Source: an uncultured Elusimicrobia bacterium
Lineage (GTDB): Bacteria; Elusimicrobiota; Endomicrobiia; Endomicrobiales; Endomicrobiaceae
Assembly (NCBI GenBank): GCA_900321055.1
Contig: ONUQ01000092.1
Span: 1 to 6,431, forward strand
Length of the DNA stretch: 6,431 nt
Reading direction: 5' to 3'
Shown here: one piece after another, positions 1 through 4,883 of the stretch
Layout: each line of letters starts with the position of its first letter
Numbering within the stretch: position 1 is the stretch's first letter
Notes under the pieces: generated by a model
The model's database searches: none
The model's input: only the letters and a program-made list of their open reading frames with translations
Told to the model about the DNA's origin: nothing
Translations under genes and position numbers: made by a program

Positions 1-1
1 A

Positions 2-445
2 AAACAAAATTATATTTATTTGGAACAAACAAAACCTACAAAACAATACATTTACATTGACGGTAAAACAAGTACAACATATATTCCTGAAAACAGACAA
101 GCACTTGTAGAAAAATGGAAAGATATTGTAAATAGCGACATTATATTGACATCTGTTTTTAAATTTATAAATAATTGGAAAACATTTAGAAAAGATTTTG
201 TTGTGGAACTCAAGGAAGAAACACGAGTTGGTTATTCTTTTTTAATAAAACCGAAAAATACAAAAGAAAAATGGAACATGATAATTACCGTAAGTAAAAA
301 TACTTTTCAAGTAATGAATGTTTCTTTTAATAATGAAAATTTTGTTGTTGATGTTAAACTGTCAAATTATAAATTAAACAATAATTTTTCAAAAGATATG
401 TTTAAATTTGTAGCTCCAAAAAATATTGAAATTATAAATTTGTAA
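2..445 (+). CDS. lolA: LolA-like outer-membrane lipoprotein carrier protein, 3' part (5' end outside window)
   Basis: The reading frame is open from the first bases of the window, giving 147 visible codons before the TAA stop at 443-445. A TTG at 20-22 could be taken as a start, but the frame continues upstream without a stop. No Shine-Dalgarno sequence precedes it, and LolA proteins are usually about 200 residues with a signal peptide, so the N-terminus is most likely missing. The visible part has the LolA pattern: a YIDGK strand, then a YIPENRQ segment early on, alternating beta strands with an FLIKPK motif, and an FKFVAPKNIEIINL ending like the F-x-F-x-P-x-x-x-x-V tail of the family. Family members carry lipoproteins across the periplasm from the LolCDE exporter to the outer membrane. 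The rodZ-like gene starts 9 nt downstream, so the two are probably co-transcribed. The family is recognised from its overall pattern, without a strong catalytic motif, so confidence is moderate. Confidence 0.72.
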   Translation, partial: KQNYIYLEQTKPTKQYIYIDGKTSTTYIPENRQALVEKWKDIVNSDIILTSVFKFINNWKTFRKDFVVELKEETRVGYSFLIKPKNTKEKWNMIITVSKNTFQVMNVSFNNENFVVDVKLSNYKLNNNFSKDMFKFVAPKNIEIINL

Positions 446-450
446 AGAGG
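444..450 (+). promoter_or_regulatory. Ribosome binding site of the rodZ-like gene
   Basis: AAAGAGG overlaps the last bases of the lolA stop codon and ends 4 nt before the ATG at 455. It supports this start and suggests that ribosomes ending lolA are well placed to start rodZ. Confidence 0.6.
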
Positions 451-454
451 TATT

Positions 455-1291
455 ATGTTAAACAGTCCGGGAATAATTTTAAAAAAGACAAGAAATCAGT
501 TGGGATATACAATAGATAATGTTCATAGTATAACAAAAATAAAAAAAGAGTATATTAGAGGACTTGAAAGTGATGATGTATCTGTTTTTCCTGCAGAACT
601 CTATTATAAAAATTTTTTAAAAACTTATGCTTTATATTTAAAATTAAATCCGGATGAACTTATACAAATATATGAACAAGCTAAAATGAACCGGAAGAAG
701 GATTTATTTGAACAGGATAAAGATGTAGAAAATAAGTTTGGTAGTTTTTGTAAGAATAATAAAAGATTATTAATATATGGATTTTGTGTAATTGTAATTT
801 GTTTAATAATGATAGTAAATTTAATAAATAAGGCAGAGTTAATAAATAAAAAAATACAAGAACAGAAAGTATTACAAGAACAGAGTATAAATAAAGAGAG
901 TGTTTCTAGTTCTACTTTAACAAATGTTGTTTCTGAGCAAACAGAAGCAATACAGCAAACAGATACAATACAACAACCGCAAGCTATACAGCAACAGGAA
1001 ACAGCACAAACTGAAACAAGACAACAAACTGAACAAGGTAAACAAAAATTATATATTAAGGCTCTGGCAAACACATGGATAAAAATAATGGCTGATAATA
1101 AAGATGTTTTTGATGGAACCATCACAAAATATTTTGAATGTAAGGCTGATAATGATTTTACGATAAGAATAGGTAATGTTGATACGGTAAAAGTATATTT
1201 TAACGGCACTCTTGTTGATATTACATCAGGTACAGTTTCAAAAAGTAAAGTAAGAACTATAAAATTATCAAAAAATAAAAATGAACAATAA
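455..1291 (+). CDS. rodZ: RodZ-like cell-shape protein (HTH domain, single TM, C-terminal DUF4115)
   Basis: This is a 278-residue protein with RodZ architecture. Residues 5-75 form the Cro/C1-type helix-turn-helix domain; visible features are LKKTRNQLGYTI, the TKIKKEYIRGLE helix and the FPAELYYKNFLKTYALYL signature. Residues about 105-124 (LLIYGFCVIVICLIMIVNLI) form one membrane segment after a basic stretch. Residues about 161-194 are a Gln/Thr-rich linker. Residues about 198-275 match the RodZ C-terminal beta domain: LYIKALANTWIKI, a D-x-x-x-VFDGT turn, IRIGN, then V-x-V-x-FNGT. In known RodZ proteins the cytoplasmic HTH domain binds MreB and couples it to the elongation machinery, with the C-terminal domain outside the membrane. 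MreB itself is not in this window. The gene sits 9 nt after lolA and overlaps rimO by 11 nt. RodZ/YmfM homologues next to rimO and pgsA are a recurring arrangement, which supports the call. Confidence 0.85.
   Translation: MLNSPGIILKKTRNQLGYTIDNVHSITKIKKEYIRGLESDDVSVFPAELYYKNFLKTYALYLKLNPDELIQIYEQAKMNRKKDLFEQDKDVENKFGSFCKNNKRLLIYGFCVIVICLIMIVNLINKAELINKKIQEQKVLQEQSINKESVSSSTLTNVVSEQTEAIQQTDTIQQPQAIQQQETAQTETRQQTEQGKQKLYIKALANTWIKIMADNKDVFDGTITKYFECKADNDFTIRIGNVDTVKVYFNGTLVDITSGTVSKSKVRTIKLSKNKNEQ
935..1036 (+). repeat. Low-complexity Gln/Thr-rich linker with degenerate IQQ repeats, inside rodZ
   Basis: Residues 161-194 of the RodZ-like protein contain 13 Gln and 7 Thr in 34 residues. A degenerate six-residue unit occurs three times in a row (AIQQTD, TIQQPQ, AIQQQE), followed by looser Q/T/E-rich sequence. 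The DNA repeats CAA/CAG and ACA codons imperfectly. It lies between the membrane segment and the C-terminal beta domain, where RodZ proteins normally have a flexible linker of low conservation. Such a stretch can vary in length between strains; this is inferred from the composition. Confidence 0.65.
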
Positions 1292-2579
1292 TAAAGTATC
1301 TGTTATAACTTTGGGCTGTTCAAAAAATACTGTTGAAGCAGAATCAGTTATAGGATTATTTGTAAAAGAAGGTTTTACAATAACAGGTAATCTTGAGGAT
1401 GCTGATATTATCGTGATTCATACCTGTTCTTTTATCCAAGATGCACAAAAAGAATCAAAATATCAAATTCAACAGGCAGGACTTTTAAAACAACAAAACA
1501 AAAATTTAAGAATATTTGTAGCAGGTTGTTTATCTCAATTATTACAAGACGAAATGAAAAAAGAATATCCTTTTGTTGATGGGTATGTCGGGACAGGTAA
1601 TTTTGATAAAATTGTAAAACTGATAAAGAAAAATAAGTTCTTTTCCGAAACAAAAGTTGTCGGCGGAGTAACAAATTTTAAGTCAAGAATATTATCAACA
1701 AATTTGCCGTCTACATATATAAAAATATCCGAGGGTTGCAATCATAGATGCAGTTACTGTATAATTCCGAATCTTAGAGGTAGTTTTGTTAGCAGACCTA
1801 TAAAATCAATTATAGATGAAGCAAAATTTTTAGCAGATTCGGGAATTAGAGAACTCAATATTATTGCACAAGATACTACATCTTACGGAATAGATATTTA
1901 TGGAAAACTGTCTCTTGCAAAACTTCTTAAAGAAATATCTAAAATTAAACAATTTAAGTGGATAAGACTATTGTATGCTTATCCTTCTACAATAAATAAA
2001 GAATTGTTGGAAACTGTTTATGAAAATGAAAATATCTGTAATTATATGGATATTCCTATTCAACATATAAGTAAAAATGTTTTAAAAAATATGAAAAGAC
2101 CGGTTACTACCGGGAAAATAATTGAAAATATAAAAAAAAGTTTTCCTGATATTATTTTAAGAACATCTTTAATAACAGGATTTCCCAACGAAACAGATGA
2201 TGATTTTAAAGAACTTTTATCGTTTATAAAACAAAATTATTTTGAACATATCGGTATTTTTTCATACTCGGATCAGGAAACCGCTCCGTCTTATAAATTA
2301 AAAAACAAGATTTCTCCGGAGATTATAGAAAAAAGATTACAAATGTTGGCAACAGAACAATTTAAAAATGTTGTAAAAAACAATAAAGAAAAAATAGGAA
2401 AAACTTTTGAAGTTTTACCTGAAGTTGTTTCCGGAAATAAAGTTTATTGCAGAGCTTTTTTTCAAGCCCCTGAAATAGATAATATGATTATTGTAAATAA
2501 AAAAGATGATATTATTTTAGGGCAATTTAAAAATATAGAAATAAAAAGTTGCAAGGGGTACGATTTAATTGCAAAATAA
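1281..2579 (+). CDS. rimO: Ribosomal protein S12 methylthiotransferase RimO
   Basis: RimO is a radical-SAM enzyme that adds a methylthio group to a conserved aspartate of ribosomal protein S12. The 432-residue length is normal for the family. The N-terminal UPF0004 domain (about 1-120) begins VITLGCSKNTVEAES and carries three cysteines for one [4Fe-4S] cluster: C13, C49 (HTCSF) and C83 (AGCLSQ). The radical-SAM domain (about 140-360) has the CxxxCxxC motif C153, C157 and C160 in EGCNHRCSYC, followed by IPNLRGSFVSRP and GFPNET at 300-305. The C-terminal TRAM domain (about 370-432) contains CRAFFQAPEIDN, close to the APE-[IV]-D pattern that marks RimO rather than the tRNA enzymes MiaB or MtaB. 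The ATG at 1281 lies inside the end of rodZ (11-nt overlap) and has no Shine-Dalgarno sequence, so translation is probably coupled to rodZ. No key residue is missing. Confidence 0.95.
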   Translation: MNNNKVSVITLGCSKNTVEAESVIGLFVKEGFTITGNLEDADIIVIHTCSFIQDAQKESKYQIQQAGLLKQQNKNLRIFVAGCLSQLLQDEMKKEYPFVDGYVGTGNFDKIVKLIKKNKFFSETKVVGGVTNFKSRILSTNLPSTYIKISEGCNHRCSYCIIPNLRGSFVSRPIKSIIDEAKFLADSGIRELNIIAQDTTSYGIDIYGKLSLAKLLKEISKIKQFKWIRLLYAYPSTINKELLETVYENENICNYMDIPIQHISKNVLKNMKRPVTTGKIIENIKKSFPDIILRTSLITGFPNETDDDFKELLSFIKQNYFEHIGIFSYSDQETAPSYKLKNKISPEIIEKRLQMLATEQFKNVVKNNKEKIGKTFEVLPEVVSGNKVYCRAFFQAPEIDNMIIVNKKDDIILGQFKNIEIKSCKGYDLIAK

Positions 2580-2599
2580 TGTATAATTAACAATATACA
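2580..2599 (+). other. AT-rich inverted repeat just after rimO, containing a TATAAT
   Basis: TGTATA (2580-2585) and TATACA (2594-2599) are perfect inverted arms of 6 bp around an 8-nt loop, directly after the rimO stop. The stem is all weak pairs except one, and no run of T follows, so it is not a convincing terminator. TATAAT at 2582-2587 could be a -10 box for pgsA, but I see no good -35 box 16-18 nt upstream. Such sequences arise easily by chance in DNA this rich in A+T. Confidence 0.25.
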
Positions 2600-2608
2600 A
2601 AAAATTCT

Positions 2609-2656
2609 CCGATTAGGATGTTTTCGTTGTTACTGTGGTTTATTGTTATAAATCGG
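2609..2656 (+). other. Long-loop inverted repeat in the rimO-pgsA gap
   Basis: CCGATT (2609-2614) and AATCGG (2651-2656) are perfect complementary arms of 6 bp separated by 36 nt. The second arm is followed by TTTTGTTGTTT, and an A-run (2599-2604) lies shortly before the first arm and could add pairs across a 4-nt bulge. The arms are among the few GC-containing words in the gap. It could be a weak terminator or leader structure, or chance; the long loop argues against an ordinary intrinsic terminator. The whole 117-nt gap (2580-2696) holds no gene that I can support. Confidence 0.25.
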
Positions 2657-2684
2657 TTTTGTTGTTTAAGGTTAATATCTGTTT

Positions 2685-2688
2685 AGGA
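2685..2688 (+). promoter_or_regulatory. Ribosome binding site that decides the pgsA start
   Basis: AGGA at 2685-2688 lies 8 nt before the ATG at 2697 but only 2 nt before the in-frame TTG at 2691. The spacing favours the ATG and so a protein starting MNLANKCTMFR. Confidence 0.6.
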
Positions 2689-2696
2689 ATTTGTTT

Positions 2697-3323
2697 ATGA
2701 ATTTAGCAAATAAATGTACAATGTTTAGAGTTTTATTGGTTCCTATATTTGTTGTTTTTTTAGCAATAAATTCTTTTTGGACTAATATAATTGCTTTAGT
2801 TATTTTCATAATTGCATCAATTACGGATTATTTTGATGGAATTATAGCAAGAAAATATAATTTAGTAACAACTTTCGGTATATTTTTAGATCCTTTAGCG
2901 GATAAACTTTTAGTTACATCTGCCTTTATTTCTTTTGTTTGGGAATATTCATTAAACATTCCTGCATGGATGGTAATTTGTATAATAGCAAGAGAATTTA
3001 TTATTACCGGTTTAAGATCAATAGCTAATTCACAAAATATTGTTATTCCTGCAAATATTTTCGGAAAAATAAAAACAACATCTCAAATGTTTACAATTAT
3101 AACAATACTTGTTATCTTAATAATAAATTCAGCATTAGCAAGATTTTATTTCTTAACCCCTTACGATTTATTAGAAGATGTTAAGCAACAGTGGTTAGGG
3201 ATGTTTCTTATTTATGCTCCGTATTGGTTAATGTTTATAACAACTATGTTTACACTATATTCCGGGTTTACTTATATGGTAGAATATAAAAAAATATTTT
3301 CAGATAAAACGATAAAAAAATGA
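2697..3323 (+). CDS. pgsA: CDP-diacylglycerol--glycerol-3-phosphate 3-phosphatidyltransferase (PgsA)
   Basis: PgsA makes phosphatidylglycerophosphate from CDP-diacylglycerol and glycerol 3-phosphate in the inner membrane, the committed step to phosphatidylglycerol and cardiolipin. The 208-residue protein starts NLANKCTMFRVLLVP, matching the NLPNxLTxxRxxxxP opening of this subfamily. It carries the complete CDP-alcohol phosphotransferase signature: D44, D47, G48, A51, R52, G61, D65 and D69 (DYFDG...AR...G...DPLAD). Several hydrophobic membrane segments flank it (about 12-42, 74-110, 124-145 and 170-195). A family-like IAREFIITGLR segment follows the active site. I prefer the ATG at 2697 over the TTG two codons upstream because of the Shine-Dalgarno spacing. 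The stop overlaps the next start as ATGA, so the hydrolase downstream is probably coupled. Substrate is assigned by subfamily resemblance; another CDP-alcohol transferase is possible but less likely. Confidence 0.9.
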   Translation: MNLANKCTMFRVLLVPIFVVFLAINSFWTNIIALVIFIIASITDYFDGIIARKYNLVTTFGIFLDPLADKLLVTSAFISFVWEYSLNIPAWMVICIIAREFIITGLRSIANSQNIVIPANIFGKIKTTSQMFTIITILVILIINSALARFYFLTPYDLLEDVKQQWLGMFLIYAPYWLMFITTMFTLYSGFTYMVEYKKIFSDKTIKK

Positions 3324-3940
3324 TACAGATAACAGGTGTAGTTTCCGGTAATTTGCAGGTAAATTGTTATATTGTTTATGATGTTAATTTAAAAAAAGCA
3401 ATTATTATTGATCCCGGGGAACAAGCACAAAAAGTAATCAATAAAATTGAAACACTTAATTTACAACCGGAACTTTTAATAAACACTCATGGTCATTTTG
3501 ATCATATCTTTTCGGATGACATTATTAGAGAAAAATATAACATTCCGTTAGCGATTTTTAAAGATGATGTTGAAATGTTATCGGATTCAAATTCAAATCT
3601 TTCTCAATATATGGATAACCCCATAACAATAAAACAAGCTGACATTATTTTTGATAAAGAAGAAGTTAAAGAAACTTCTTTTTGCAAATACAAAGTGATT
3701 CATACTCCGGGACATAGCAAAGGTTCAATATGTATTTTAATAGATGATATTCTTTTTTCCGGAGATACGGTTTTTAAATATTCTATCGGAAGAACGGATT
3801 TACCGGACGGTAATTATAATGAGCTTATGCAGTCTTTGGAAAAAATAAAAAAACTTTCAAAAAATATAACTATTTATCCGGGACATGGTCCGGTTACAAC
3901 TTTAAAAGAAGAACTGGAGAATAATCCGTATTTTAAATAA
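3320..3940 (+). CDS. Metallo-beta-lactamase-fold hydrolase (glyoxalase II / YcbL-like)
   Basis: This 206-residue protein has the full metal-binding set of the glyoxalase II-like MBL family: H57, H59, D61 and H62 in THGHFDH, H132 in HTPGHSKGS, D149 in FSGDTVF and H189 in YPGHGP. It also has the GRTDLPDG segment after the D149 motif, typical of the YcbL/GloB-like group. The length is that of the short single-domain members, without the glutathione-binding C-terminal domain of classical GloB. It therefore probably hydrolyses a thioester or similar ester in the cytoplasm, but the substrate cannot be told from the sequence. No signal peptide is visible. The ATG overlaps the pgsA stop (ATGA) and lacks a Shine-Dalgarno sequence; xerD starts 3 nt after its stop. 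The neighbours suggest only co-transcription and give no clear clue to function. Confidence 0.88.
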   Translation: MIQITGVVSGNLQVNCYIVYDVNLKKAIIIDPGEQAQKVINKIETLNLQPELLINTHGHFDHIFSDDIIREKYNIPLAIFKDDVEMLSDSNSNLSQYMDNPITIKQADIIFDKEEVKETSFCKYKVIHTPGHSKGSICILIDDILFSGDTVFKYSIGRTDLPDGNYNELMQSLEKIKKLSKNITIYPGHGPVTTLKEELENNPYFK

Positions 3941-3943
3941 ATT

Positions 3944-4810
3944 ATGCAATATTTAGACGAGTTTATTAATTATATTTTAATAGAAAAAGGACTTGCAAAA
4001 AATACTGCTCTTGCATATAGAACTGACTTGAATATATATTTAAAATATCTTGAGGAAAAAAGTATAGATTATAAAACTATAAGTCATTTGGAAATTACGG
4101 ATTTTTTATGGTATCTGAAAATTTCAAAATCCGGTCACAGAACTATTTGCAGAATGATAGAATCAATAAGGCAATTTTATAAATTTTTAATTTCGGAAAA
4201 TTATATACAAACCGATCCTACAACATATCTTTCAGCTCCAAAAATTCCTATCATACTTCCGGATATGCTTTCTATAGAAGAGGTGGACAGATTGTTAAAT
4301 TCCGTATCCGATACGGACAAGATTTCTATCAGAAATAGAGCTATGCTTGAATTGTTATATGCAACAGGGCTTAGAGTTTCAGAACTTATAAGTTTAAAGT
4401 TTTCAGATATAGACATAAATGAATGTTACATAAAAATTTTAGGTAAAGGTAATAAAGAAAGAATTGTTCCTTTTGAAGAAAAGGCTCAATTATATTTAAA
4501 AAGATATTTGAAAATCAGAAAAAGAGTAAATTCGGAATATGTCTTTTTAACTAAATTAAATAAACCTATATCAAGAATAGAATTCTGGAGACAACTAAAG
4601 AATATAGCATTAAAGGCAGGTATAACAAAAAATATTACACCTCATACTTTACGGCATTCTTTTGCAACACATTTACTTACTGGCGGAGCAGATATTAGAT
4701 TTGTTCAAGAAATGCTGGGTCACAGTTCTATTTCTACAACTCAAATATATACCCATGTAAGTCAAGACAGATTACAAGAGCAACATAAAAAGCATCATCC
4801 CAGGGGTTGA
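3944..4810 (+). CDS. xerD: Tyrosine recombinase XerD (XerC/XerD family)
   Basis: XerC/XerD recombinases resolve chromosome dimers at dif during division. The 288-residue length is normal. Residues about 1-85 are the SAM-like DNA-binding domain (FINYILIEKGLAKNTALAYR). Residues about 106-280 are the catalytic domain with every active-site residue present: R144 (ATGLRVSEL), K168 (GKGNKER), H234 and R237 (HTLRHSFATHLL), H260 (LGHSS) and nucleophile Y269 (IYTHV). The end HHPRG resembles the HHPRA tail of XerD, so I favour XerD over XerC, though these two are hard to separate without a tree. The full Xer-type length, normal base composition and setting among housekeeping genes argue against a phage or integron integrase. 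The ATG follows the hydrolase stop after 3 nt with no Shine-Dalgarno sequence. The TGA stop lies within the -35 box of the glmS promoter. Confidence 0.9.
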   Translation: MQYLDEFINYILIEKGLAKNTALAYRTDLNIYLKYLEEKSIDYKTISHLEITDFLWYLKISKSGHRTICRMIESIRQFYKFLISENYIQTDPTTYLSAPKIPIILPDMLSIEEVDRLLNSVSDTDKISIRNRAMLELLYATGLRVSELISLKFSDIDINECYIKILGKGNKERIVPFEEKAQLYLKRYLKIRKRVNSEYVFLTKLNKPISRIEFWRQLKNIALKAGITKNITPHTLRHSFATHLLTGGADIRFVQEMLGHSSISTTQIYTHVSQDRLQEQHKKHHPRG

Positions 4811-4836
4811 CACATTAATTAAGTACAATATGTAAT
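4807..4836 (+). promoter_or_regulatory. Probable sigma-70-type promoter of glmS
   Basis: A perfect -35 box TTGACA (4807-4812) is followed, after an 18-nt spacer, by TGTAAT (4831-4836), five of six matches to the -10 consensus. The predicted start is around 4843, giving a leader of about 40 nt. The xerD TGA stop (4808-4810) is part of the -35 box. The spacer contains the 8-bp palindrome TTAATTAA (4815-4822), which may be chance in such AT-rich DNA. Confidence 0.6.
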
Positions 4837-4843
4837 TTTTTAG

Positions 4844-4849
4844 TATAAT
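4844..4849 (+). promoter_or_regulatory. Alternative -10 box for glmS
   Basis: A perfect TATAAT occurs here, but the TTGACA at 4807 is 31 nt upstream, too far to pair with it. The best sequence near the correct -35 distance (around 4819-4824) matches the consensus poorly. It may be a second, weaker start or a chance match. Confidence 0.35.
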
Positions 4850-4868
4850 AAAGATAAATAATATAAAA

Positions 4869-4876
4869 GAAAGGTG
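4869..4876 (+). promoter_or_regulatory. Ribosome binding site of glmS
   Basis: GAAAGGTG ends 7 nt before the ATG at 4884 and resembles the GGAGGTG core. It is one of the clearer Shine-Dalgarno sequences in the window and supports independent translation of glmS. Confidence 0.65.
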
Positions 4877-4883
4877 TGTAATT

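Noticed and set aside
20..22. TTG as the true start of the first gene
   Set aside because: The frame stays open upstream to the window edge, no Shine-Dalgarno sequence precedes it, and the LolA signal peptide and N-terminal part would be missing. A truncated gene is the better reading.
625..1209. A 194-codon Cys-rich open frame on the minus strand
   Set aside because: It lies fully inside the well-supported rodZ-like gene. Its Cys/Ser/Val-rich sequence is the reverse reading of the CAA/ACA-rich linker and matches no family I know.
1432..1741. Two overlapping minus-strand open frames within rimO
   Set aside because: They are antisense to conserved RimO sequence, with no ribosome binding site or recognisable product. 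AT-rich coding DNA readily leaves such frames open.
2691..2693. TTG as the start of pgsA
   Set aside because: The AGGA motif is only 2 nt from this codon but 8 nt from the ATG at 2697, and the family's N-terminus starts close to the NLxN motif.
4201..4416. A 71-codon minus-strand open frame within xerD
   Set aside because: It is antisense to the XerD catalytic domain and shows no independent coding signal.
3944..4810. The tyrosine recombinase as a mobile-element integrase
   Set aside because: Its length, XerD-like tail, matching base composition and position among housekeeping genes fit a chromosomal Xer protein. No attachment-site repeats, tRNA or phage genes are nearby.
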